A DNA stretch of 64,000 nt from Cellulomonas wangsupingiae (GTDB taxonomy: Bacteria > Actinomycetota > Actinomycetes > Actinomycetales > Cellulomonadaceae). The stretch lies in the NCBI RefSeq assembly GCF_024508275.1, contig NZ_CP101989.1:3658001-3722000 (forward strand). Reading direction: 5' to 3'. A program made the position numbers and the translations under genes. This document shows, in pieces, positions 57,359 through 64,000 of the stretch; position 1 is the stretch's first letter, and each line of letters opens with the position of its first letter. The notes beneath the pieces were generated by a model. That model was not told the DNA's origin. It did no database searches and saw nothing but the letters and a program-made list of their open reading frames with translations.

Positions 57359-59507
57359 GGTGGCGGACGACCAGGTCGATGAGCCAGATGCCCACGAACG
57401 GCGCGACGATGCCCCCGACGCCGTAGACCAGCAGGTTGCGGCCGAGGATCGCCGAGGCGTCGAGCGGCCGGTACCGCACACCGCGCAGCGCGAGCGGGAT
57501 GAGCGCCACGATGACCAGCGCGTTGAAGATGATCGCGGACAGCACGGCCGACGACGGCGAGCTCAGGCCCATGACGTTCAGCGCCTGCAGCCCCGGGAAC
57601 ACGCCCATGAACATCGCGGGGATGATCGCGAAGTACTTGGCGACGTCGTTGGCGATCGAGAACGTCGTCAGTGCGCCGCGCGTGATGAGCAGCTGCTTGC
57701 CGATGCGCACGACGTCGATGAGCTTGGTCGGGTCCGAGTCGAGGTCGACCATGTTGCCGGCCTCCTTCGCGGCCGACGTGCCCGAGTTCATCGCCATGCC
57801 GACGTCCGCCTGCGCCAGGGCGGGGGCGTCGTTGGTGCCGTCGCCCGTCATGGCGACGAGGTGGCCGCCCTCCTGCTCCTTGCGGATCAGTGCGAGCTTG
57901 TCCTCGGGCGTCGCCTCGGCGAGGAAGTCGTCGACGCCCGCCTCGGCGGCGATGGCGCGCGCCGTCAGGGGGTTGTCGCCCGTGATCATCACGGTGCGGA
58001 TGCCCATGGAGCGCAGCTCGGCGAACCGCTGGGCCAGGCCCTCCTTGACGACGTCCTTGAGGTGCACGACACCCAGGACGCGACCCGGCTGCCCGGGCGC
58101 CTTGACCGCGACGACCAGCGGCGTGCCGCCGGACTGCGCGACGTGCTCGACCGCCGCCGTCATCTCGGCACGCAGGTCGTCGGCCAGGGGTGTGCCTCCC
58201 GCCTCGAGCCACGCGGTGACGGCCGTGCCGGCACCCTTGCGGATCTGCGTGCCGTCCGGCTCGTCCAGGCCCGACATCCGGGTCTGCGCGGTGAACGGCA
58301 CGATGTCGCCGGCGACGCCCTGGCCGACGTCGACGCCGTTGCGCCGCGCGAGGTCGACGATCGAGGTGCCCTCGGGCGTCGGGTCCGCCAGCGAGGACAC
58401 CGCCGCGGCCCGCACGAGCTCGGCCTGGGGCGTACCGCCCAGGGCGAGGAACTCGGCCGCCTGCCGGTTGCCGTGGGTGATCGTGCCGGTCTTGTCGAGC
58501 AGCAGCGTGGTCACGTCGCCCGCGGCCTCCACGGCCCGCCCCGACATCGCGAGCACGTTGCGCTGCACGAGCCGGTCCATGCCGGCGATGCCGATCGCGG
58601 ACAGCAGCGCACCGATCGTCGTCGGGATCAGGCAGACGAGCAGCGCGACGAGCACCGCGACGCTCACCGGCGCCGCCGCGTACGACGCGATCGGGTTCAG
58701 CGTGAGCGCCACCACGACGAACACGATCGACAGGGACGCCAGCAGGATCGACAGGGCGATCTCGTTGGGGGTCTTCTGCCGGCTCGCGCCCTCGACCAGC
58801 GCGATCATCCGGTCGACGAACGTCTCGCCCGGCTTCGAGGTGATCCGCACGACGATCCGGTCGGACAGCACGCGCGTCCCGCCGGTGACCGCGGACCGGT
58901 CGCCGCCGGACTCGCGGATCACCGGGGCCGACTCCCCCGTGATGGCGGACTCGTCGACCGACGCGATGCCCTGGACGATCTCGCCGTCACCGGGCACCAG
59001 CTCGCCCGCCGTCACCACGACGACGTCGCCGAGCCGCAGGTCCGCCGACGACACCTCGACGAGGCGCGCCCGCGTGGCGTCGGGGTCCGCGACCTCGTCG
59101 TACGCCGCGACCTTCTGCGCCGCGGTGGCGGTGCGGGTGCGGCGCAGCGAGTCGGCCTGGGCCCTGCCGCGCCCCTCCGCGACGGACTCGGCGAGGTTGG
59201 CGAACAGCACGGTGAGCCACAGGACGACCGCGATGACGGCGGTGAACGCGGCGGGCACCTGCGTGCCGCCGGACGGCGCCGGACCGCCCGCGAAGGGCTC
59301 GACCACGGCGATCACGCTGGTCAGCGCGGCGCCGACCCACACGATGAACATCACGGGGTTACGCCACATGCCGCGCGGGTCGAGCTTGCGGAAGGCCCCG
59401 GGCACGGCTGCCCGGACCTGCGTCCAGGTGAACGCACCGCTCGGGGTGGGGGCCGGTGCCGCGGCGGACGCCGTCGGCTCGGCGGGACGCGTGAGGGTGG
59501 TGGACAT
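57345..59507 (-). CDS. kdpB: Potassium-transporting P-type ATPase subunit KdpB
   Basis: A 720-residue P-type ATPase. Phosphorylation motif DKTGTITHG near 345; TGES in the actuator domain; the hinge [18 protein letters not shown]; and [25 protein letters not shown], a KdpB-type stretch (quoted here as [10 protein letters not shown] to DPTKLID). It drives K+ import through KdpA with ATP. The N-terminal 30 residues are Ala/Pro-rich. The start ATG 59507 shares one base with the kdpA stop. Confidence 0.97.
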   Translation of the reverse strand: MSTTLTRPAEPTASAAAPAPTPSGAFTWTQVRAAVPGAFRKLDPRGMWRNPVMFIVWVGAALTSVIAVVEPFAGGPAPSGGTQVPAAFTAVIAVVLWLTVLFANLAESVAEGRGRAQADSLRRTRTATAAQKVAAYDEVADPDATRARLVEVSSADLRLGDVVVVTAGELVPGDGEIVQGIASVDESAITGESAPVIRESGGDRSAVTGGTRVLSDRIVVRITSKPGETFVDRMIALVEGASRQKTPNEIALSILLASLSIVFVVVALTLNPIASYAAAPVSVAVLVALLVCLIPTTIGALLSAIGIAGMDRLVQRNVLAMSGRAVEAAGDVTTLLLDKTGTITHGNRQAAEFLALGGTPQAELVRAAAVSSLADPTPEGTSIVDLARRNGVDVGQGVAGDIVPFTAQTRMSGLDEPDGTQIRKGAGTAVTAWLEAGGTPLADDLRAEMTAAVEHVAQSGGTPLVVAVKAPGQPGRVLGVVHLKDVVKEGLAQRFAELRSMGIRTVMITGDNPLTARAIAAEAGVDDFLAEATPEDKLALIRKEQEGGHLVAMTGDGTNDAPALAQADVGMAMNSGTSAAKEAGNMVDLDSDPTKLIDVVRIGKQLLITRGALTTFSIANDVAKYFAIIPAMFMGVFPGLQALNVMGLSSPSSAVLSAIIFNALVIVALIPLALRGVRYRPLDASAILGRNLLVYGVGGIVAPFVGIWLIDLVVRHLPGF

Positions 59508-61180
59508 CAGATCAGCCCTTCCGCCAGGGGACCCAGCGCGAGAACGGGGAAGTAGGTCAGTACCGTGAGGATCACGACGACGCCCGCGAGCAGCCCCACG
59601 AACTGCGGGCGGTGGGTGGGCAGCGTCCCGGCGCTCGACGGGACCTTGTCCTGCGCCGCGAGCGACCCGGCGAGCGCGAGGACGAGGGCGATCGGCACGA
59701 ACCGGCCCAGCAGGATCGCGACGCCGAGCGCCGTGTTCAGCCACGGCGTGTTGGCGGTGATACCGGCGAACGCCGACCCGTTGTTGTTGGCGGCCGACGT
59801 GAAGGCGTACAGCACCTCCGACATGCCGTGCACGCCCGGGTTCCAGATCGACGTGCCCTCGACGCTGTCCCGCAGCGCGGGGACCGCGAAGCTCAGCGCG
59901 GTGCCCGCGAGCACGAGCGTGGGCGTCACGAGGATGTACAGGCTCGCGAGCTTGATCTCCCGCGGGCCGACCTTCTTGCCCAGGTACTCGGGCGTGCGGC
60001 CCACGAGCAGGCCCGCGACGAACACCGCGATGACCGCGAGCACGAGCATCCCGTACAGGCCGGACCCGACACCGCCGGGCGCGACCTCGCCGAGCATCAT
60101 GTTGAGCATCGGCAGCATGCCGCCGAGCGCGGTGTACGAGTCGTGCATGGAGTTCACCGCGCCCGTCGACGTGCCGGTGCCCGTCGTCGCGAACAGCGCG
60201 GTCCACACGATCCCGAAGCGGGTCTCCTTGCCCTCGGTCGCCGCGCCCGCGAGCTGCGGGGCGGTGCCCATGGCGGCCGACTCCAGCGCGACGAGCGCGA
60301 GGAACGACACCGTGAAGATCGCGGCCATCGTCCCGGCGATCGCGTACCCCTGGCGGTGGTCGCCGACCATGCGGCCGAACGTGCGCGGCAGGCAGAACGG
60401 GATGACGAGCATGAGCAGGATCTGCAGCAGGTTGGTCCACTGCGTCGGGTTCTCGAACGGGTGCGCGGAGTTGGCGTTGAAGAAGCCGCCGCCGTTGGTG
60501 CCGAGCATCTTGATCGCCTCCTGCGAGGCCACGGGCCCGCCGGGGATGCTCTGCGTGCCGCCCGCGAGCGTCGTCACGTCCGTGAAGCCCGCGACGTTCT
60601 GCACGACGCCGCCCACGACGAGCGCGAGCGCCGCGACCGTCGCGACCGGCAGCAGGATCCGCAGGCAGCCGCGCACGAGGTCGACCCAGAAGTTGCCGAT
60701 CGTGCCCGAGCGTCGGGAGGCGAACCCGCGGACGACGGCGACGGCGACGGCCATGCCGACCGCGGCGGACACGAAGTTCTGCACCACCAGCCCGGCGGCC
60801 TGGACGGTGTAGCCGAGCGTGACCTCGGGCGAGTACGACTGCCAGTTGGTGTTGCCGACGAACGACGCGGCGGTGTTGAACGACAGGTGCTCCGAGGGCG
60901 CCGGCAGCCCCAGGGACCAGGGCAGCCACTGCTGCGTGCGCTGCAGCGCGTAGACGACGACCATCCCGACGAACGAGAAGGCCAGCACGCTGCGCAGGTA
61001 GGCGGGCCACGTCTGCTCGGTGCGCGGGGCGACGCCGAGCACGCGGTAGACGCCGCGCTCGACCCTCCAGTCCCGGTCGGTGCTGTAGACGTGCGCCATG
61101 TAGTCGCCGAACGGGCGGTACAGCGCCGCGAGGACGAGGAGGACGGCTCCGAGGCTCAGGAGCGCCAGCGGGGCCGTCAT
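59507..61180 (-). CDS. kdpA: Potassium-transporting ATPase subunit KdpA
   Basis: A 557-residue membrane subunit with ten helices and four selectivity loops, including [19 protein letters not shown] (third loop) and [14 protein letters not shown] (fourth), plus [10 protein letters not shown]. It forms the K+ channel-like path of the Kdp complex. ATG 61180 shares a base with the kdpF stop, and the kdpB start shares one with its stop, so translation is tightly coupled. Confidence 0.97.
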   Translation of the reverse strand: MTAPLALLSLGAVLLVLAALYRPFGDYMAHVYSTDRDWRVERGVYRVLGVAPRTEQTWPAYLRSVLAFSFVGMVVVYALQRTQQWLPWSLGLPAPSEHLSFNTAASFVGNTNWQSYSPEVTLGYTVQAAGLVVQNFVSAAVGMAVAVAVVRGFASRRSGTIGNFWVDLVRGCLRILLPVATVAALALVVGGVVQNVAGFTDVTTLAGGTQSIPGGPVASQEAIKMLGTNGGGFFNANSAHPFENPTQWTNLLQILLMLVIPFCLPRTFGRMVGDHRQGYAIAGTMAAIFTVSFLALVALESAAMGTAPQLAGAATEGKETRFGIVWTALFATTGTGTSTGAVNSMHDSYTALGGMLPMLNMMLGEVAPGGVGSGLYGMLVLAVIAVFVAGLLVGRTPEYLGKKVGPREIKLASLYILVTPTLVLAGTALSFAVPALRDSVEGTSIWNPGVHGMSEVLYAFTSAANNNGSAFAGITANTPWLNTALGVAILLGRFVPIALVLALAGSLAAQDKVPSSAGTLPTHRPQFVGLLAGVVVILTVLTYFPVLALGPLAEGLI

Positions 61181-61269
61181 CAGAACCGCTCCGGCTTCAC
61201 GAGCGCGACGACGAGGTAGACGACCGCGGCGACGGCCAGCACGGCCGCGATCAACTCGAGGACGATCAC
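61180..61269 (-). CDS. kdpF: KdpF small subunit
   Basis: A 29-residue single-helix peptide, [20 protein letters not shown] then VALVKPERF. It ends PERF, typical of KdpF. GTG 61269 has GGAGAAG upstream. It overlaps the upstream small gene by four bases (GTGA) and kdpA by one base. Confidence 0.9.
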   Translation of the reverse strand: MIVLELIAAVLAVAAVVYLVVALVKPERF

Positions 61270-61361
61270 AGCTTCTCCACCGCCCTGCCGATCCAGGCGG
61301 TCAGCGCGAACACGGCAGCCGTGCCGAGCAGGTAGACGATGTCGAGCACGCCGGTCTCCAC
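61266..61361 (-). CDS. 31-residue membrane peptide heading the kdp operon
   Basis: GTG 61361 to TGA codes [20 protein letters not shown] then [11 protein letters not shown]: one hydrophobic helix with an acidic start and a basic end. Third codon positions are GC-rich, and its stop overlaps the kdpF start (GTGA). Similar short peptides ending in VEKL-like sequence precede kdpF in other actinobacteria (from memory). It may be an extra Kdp subunit or a leader peptide. No strong ribosome site, and a leaderless hexamer is not obvious. Confidence 0.7.
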   Translation of the reverse strand: METGVLDIVYLLGTAAVFALTAWIGRAVEKL

Positions 61362-61462
61362 TTCGGGATCGACCCCCGCCGCGGCGGGTGCCGGGGCACC
61401 CGCCCGGGCACCCGCAGCGATGCAACACCTCCGCGCGGCGCGCGGACCCGGTCCTCACGGAA

Positions 61463-61501
61463 CCCATACGCCCGCGCCCGGACCCCTGACGACCTCCTGA
61501 C
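61463..61501 (-). promoter_or_regulatory. Putative KdpE-activated kdp promoter
   Basis: On the minus strand GTCAGGAGGTC and GTCAGGGGTC lie head to tail with an 11-base period (CTGAC at 61486 and 61497 on the plus strand). A -10-like TATGGG is at 61463-61468, so the repeats cover the expected -35. This layout is typical of OmpR-family activators binding tandem repeats. The transcription start would be about 95 bases before the first gene. Confidence 0.5.
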
Positions 61502-61533
61502 ACCCGCCGCACCCGGGCGGAGCCGGGGTCGGC

Positions 61534-61641
61534 GAGGCCTGCCTCGACGCCGCGACGCACGAGTGGCTCTGCTCCGGCGACACCCGCGACGTCGGCGAGT
61601 TGGCGCTCGCCGCCCTGCGGGCGGTCCGCGGGACCCGCTGA
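61534..61641 (+). pseudogene. C-terminal fragment of a lost gene
   Basis: Thirty-six codons, EACLDAATHEWLCSGDTRDV and then GELALAALRAVRGTR before a stop, have G or C at every third position and read like the C-terminal helices of a regulator or enzyme. The frame has no ATG, GTG or early TTG and is closed by a TGA about 50 bases upstream. It seems to be the tail of a truncated gene left upstream of kdp. The parent family is not identified. Confidence 0.5.
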
Positions 61642-61654
61642 CCGGCGCGGAGCG

Positions 61655-62632
61655 TCAGGCCGGGTCGGGAGCCGCGCCCGCGAGGCGGCGGGCGAGGACC
61701 GCGCAGACGACGATCTGCAGCTGGTGGAACGCGATGACCGGCAGCGCGACGCTCGCGGCGACCGCGGGCGCGAACAGCACCGCCGCCATCGGCAGGCCCG
61801 TCGCCGCGGACTTCTTCGACCCGCACATCAGCAGCGCGATGCGGTCGCCGCGGTCGAGGCCGAGGCGCGCGCCGCCCCACCACGTCAGCGCGAGCATCAC
61901 GGCGAGCACGACGCCGCACACGACGAGCAGCGCCACGAACGTCCCGACCGTCAGGTCGTCCCAGGCACCCTCGGACTGCGCCTCGCTGACGGCGGTGAAC
62001 ACGACCAGCAGGATCGTCGCGCGGTCGGTCACCTTGGTGAGCCTGCCGTGCCGCCGCAGCCACCCGCCGATCCACGGCTGCACGCACTGGCCGACGACGA
62101 ACGGCAGCAGCAGCTGCACGAGGATCCCGCTCACGGCGCTGCCGTCGAGCCCACCACCGGTGGCCCCGAGCAGCACGGCGACCAGCAGCGGCGTCAGCAG
62201 CACGCCCAGCACGTTGGAGATGGTCGCGCCGGTGATCGCCCCGGCGACGTTGCCCCGCGCGATCGACGTCATGACGACCGACGACTGCACGGTCGACGGC
62301 AGCACCGACAGGTAGAGCAGGCCGCGGCGCAGGTCGGGGTCGAGGACCGCGTCGGGCAGCAGCTGGACCGCCAGGCCGAGCACCGGGAAGACCAGGTACG
62401 TGGCCGCGAGCATCGACCCCTGCAGCCGGAACCGCCGCAGCCCGTCGACGACCTCCCGCGTCGGCATCCGCGCGCCGTACAGGAAGAACAGCAGGACGAT
62501 CGCGCCGGTCCGCACGGTGTCCAGACCCGCGCCGACCCCGTCGGGGACGGGCACGACCAGCGCCAGGACGAGGACGCCGAGGATCATCGCGGTGAGCGGG
62601 TCGAGCCACCGCAGCCAGGTGGGAGTCCTCAT
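61655..62632 (-). CDS. Bile acid:sodium symporter-family transporter
   Basis: A 325-residue membrane protein with ten helices (SBF-like, YfeH type). LSVLPSTVQSSVVMTSIARGN lies at the first crossover (quoted by LSVLPSTVQSS to SIARGN) and CGSKKSAATGLPMA at the second, both standard for the SBF_like group. It probably moves an organic anion with Na+. No partner gene is seen. ATG 62632. Confidence 0.88.
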   Translation of the reverse strand: MRTPTWLRWLDPLTAMILGVLVLALVVPVPDGVGAGLDTVRTGAIVLLFFLYGARMPTREVVDGLRRFRLQGSMLAATYLVFPVLGLAVQLLPDAVLDPDLRRGLLYLSVLPSTVQSSVVMTSIARGNVAGAITGATISNVLGVLLTPLLVAVLLGATGGGLDGSAVSGILVQLLLPFVVGQCVQPWIGGWLRRHGRLTKVTDRATILLVVFTAVSEAQSEGAWDDLTVGTFVALLVVCGVVLAVMLALTWWGGARLGLDRGDRIALLMCGSKKSAATGLPMAAVLFAPAVAASVALPVIAFHQLQIVVCAVLARRLAGAAPDPA

Positions 62633-62828
62633 GCGGAGCGACGGGAGCGGAGGCGGGGGCGGGGGCTCACCGGCACATCCTCGCGCACGCGCACCCGTCC
62701 GCGGCGCCCCGTCGCGCCCCTCGGCACGTCCGCACGCCCACCTGCGTCGGGCACCCGGGCGGCCCGACCACCCGTGCCGGCCGGGCGGTCGCCGACGCGC
62801 CCCCGCCGGACGCGACGACGTCGGCGGA

Positions 62829-63650
62829 TCAGGCCGGGCGCGCCGCGCCCGCGTGCTCCAGGGCCCACGTCAGCGCCCGGTCGGCGACCGTCTCCCAGCC
62901 CGGCGCGGCGCACGTCCAGTGGTCACGCCCGGGGAAGGCGTGGAACTCCGTGATCGCGGGCGACGCGCCCCAGCGCCTGGCGTTCGACCTGTTCACGCTC
63001 GCCGGCATGATGTGGTCGGCCTCGCCGGCGAGGAACAGCAGCGGCGCGCGGTCCCCCGCGTAGTCGACCCACGTCTCCTGGTGGCCGGGCGTGAAGTTGG
63101 CCAGCAGCCCGTACGTCCAGATCCACGCGCCGGGCGCGGGGATGGCGTACCGCTCCCACGCCGCGCGCGAGTCCTCCTCGCTCAGGGTGTTGGCGAAGGC
63201 GTAGTGGAACTGCTCCGGGGTGAGGCCGACGGCGCGGTGCCGCGAGGCGGGGTTGCGCAGGGCCGGGAACAGCGAGCGGGCCTGGGACAGCGGGGTGACG
63301 CGCACCCCTTCGGTGGGCGCCGAGTTGATGACGACCCCGGCCGCCCCGAGGCCGCGCGCGAGCAGCAGCTGCGTGAGGGTCCCGCCGAACGAGTGGCCCA
63401 TGATGATCGGCGGTGCGTCGAGGGCCTCGATCACGGCTGCCAGGTGGTCGACCGTCTCGGGGACGCCCAGCCGGGCGATGACGTCGGGGTCCTCCCGCAG
63501 CGCCTCCACCTCGATCTCGAACCCGGGGTAGCCCGGCGTGAGGACCCGCAGGCCCTTGCCCTCGTAGTACGGGACCCAGTGCTCCCAGCCACGCGGGGTC
63601 ATCCACAGTCCGTGCACGAGCACGACCGTGTCGGGGGCGTCGTTCGTCAT
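62829..63650 (-). CDS. Alpha/beta hydrolase
   Basis: A 273-residue alpha/beta hydrolase. Oxyanion stretch VLVHGLWMTPRGWEHW near 11-26, nucleophile elbow GHSFGG near 95, acid in LFLAGEADHIMP, and His in FPGRDHWTCAAPGWE. Such proteins are esterases or haloperoxidase-like enzymes; substrate unknown. ATG 63650 follows GGAGAGG. It is not in an operon with the symporter (196-base gap). Confidence 0.88.
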   Translation of the reverse strand: MTNDAPDTVVLVHGLWMTPRGWEHWVPYYEGKGLRVLTPGYPGFEIEVEALREDPDVIARLGVPETVDHLAAVIEALDAPPIIMGHSFGGTLTQLLLARGLGAAGVVINSAPTEGVRVTPLSQARSLFPALRNPASRHRAVGLTPEQFHYAFANTLSEEDSRAAWERYAIPAPGAWIWTYGLLANFTPGHQETWVDYAGDRAPLLFLAGEADHIMPASVNRSNARRWGASPAITEFHAFPGRDHWTCAAPGWETVADRALTWALEHAGAARPA

Positions 63651-63798
63651 GGCGCAGTCCTCTCCGGCGTCGATGTCACGAGCTGGTGCGAGGTGCGCGG
63701 CCGGGTACCGGGCCGCAGGCGCGTGTCGTGCCGGTGTGCCCCGGCGCGACCGTTGATGCGACGACTATCCCGGCACGCCGCCCCGGGTGTCCAGGGTT

Positions 63799-64000
63799 GT
63801 GGGCGACGGGTGGGGACGGCCGCGCCGTGCCGCCTCCGGCGCGCGGGAGGTCGCGCTACCGTCGGTCGATGAGCGGGCACGCACGACCGCCCGCCGCCCG
63901 CCGCCCGTCGACGGCGTCCGCCGGCTGCGCATCGCGCCCGAGCACGTCGTCGACGTGTTCGTCTACGTCGTCGTCCTCGACCTGGCCCAGCAGTACGCGC
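63799..64000 (+). CDS. N-terminus of a membrane protein, start and frame uncertain
   Basis: Downstream of about 63926 one frame reads VRRLRIAPEHVVDVFVYVVV and LDLAQQYA, which looks like a real hydrophobic helix and continues past the window edge. In that frame the nearest starts are GTG 63799 and GTG 63787, giving an Arg/Pro-rich N-terminus. The well-placed ATG 63869 is in another frame and yields a Ser/Thr-rich nonsense-like peptide. A one-base error in the CCGCCCGCCGCCCG tract between them would join the two. Function unknown. Confidence 0.4.
   Translation, partial: MGDGWGRPRRAASGAREVALPSVDERARTTARRPPPVDGVRRLRIAPEHVVDVFVYVVVLDLAQQYA
63857..63862 (+). promoter_or_regulatory. Leaderless -10 near the right edge
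   Basis: TACCGT ends six bases before an ATG at 63869, matching the pattern elsewhere. That ATG is one frame off from the coding frame seen downstream. Confidence 0.45.

Noticed and set aside
63697..63716. GCGGCC-N8-GGCCGC inverted repeat as a terminator or operator
   Set aside because: Six-bp GC arms are expected by chance in such GC-rich DNA, and it lies upstream of the hydrolase start without clear relation to a promoter.

Overview
The window is very GC-rich (well above 70% by eye, third codon positions almost all G or C) and comes from an actinobacterium. The Pup-proteasome activator Bpa, a conservon-type NIT kinase/roadblock/DUF742/GTPase operon, sugar ABC importers without their own ATPase, and many leaderless genes all fit. 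GH32 and GH26 enzymes together with the overall style suggest a Cellulomonas-like member of the Micrococcales; the genus is an inference. No prophage, insertion sequence, CRISPR array or rRNA is visible. The only RNA gene seen is a tRNA-Ser(UGA).

Layout. 1-8.9 kb: a large secreted VWA protein running off the left edge, tRNA-Ser, a membrane protein, an NmrA-type oxidoreductase and a methyltransferase, a GH32 beta-fructosidase and an orphan PIN protein. The NmrA/methyltransferase pair lies between the GH32 gene and a 63-bp fossil of a second GH32 3' end. 8.95-14.9 kb: a four-gene conservon (sensor kinase, roadblock, DUF742, GTPase). 15.1-24.6 kb: quinone oxidoreductase, AGE-family isomerase, bpa, EamA exporter, a sugar ABC importer, a HAD phosphatase and serS. 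24.7-32.7 kb: lipid-kinase-like protein, pheA, a large membrane protein, glycosyltransferase, a DUF5926-type protein and pgm.

32.7-38.2 kb: an apparent polysaccharide locus. A processive GT2 synthase, a membrane-tethered coiled-coil GH26 protein and UDP-glucose dehydrogenase form one operon, next to pgm. Together they could turn glucose-6-phosphate into UDP-glucuronate and polymerise it. The operon is preceded by a 600-bp AT-richer region full of palindromes, including a Crp-like site, and followed by an array of a repeated 19-bp intergenic motif. A second copy of that repeat family lies at 40.9 kb. 38.2-45.8 kb: two MFS transporters, gluconokinase, a YtxH-like protein, an APC permease, a Na+/H+ antiporter and a small membrane protein behind a TetR-like palindrome. 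45.9-53.4 kb: a UvrA-like protein, a PAS/GAF/PP2C phosphatase, a two-domain VOC enzyme with a promoter and perfect operator, and a Fur-family regulator divergent from a NixA-type nickel/cobalt permease. 53.4-61.4 kb: a complete high-affinity potassium system, small membrane ORF-kdpF-A-B-C-D-E, with overlapping genes. 61.5-64 kb: a gene remnant, a bile-acid-type symporter, an alpha/beta hydrolase and a partial gene with a start/frame conflict.

A genome-wide habit is visible: at least ten genes have a TANNNT -10 hexamer ending exactly 6-7 bases before the start codon and no Shine-Dalgarno sequence, so they are predicted to be leaderless. This was used to choose several start codons.
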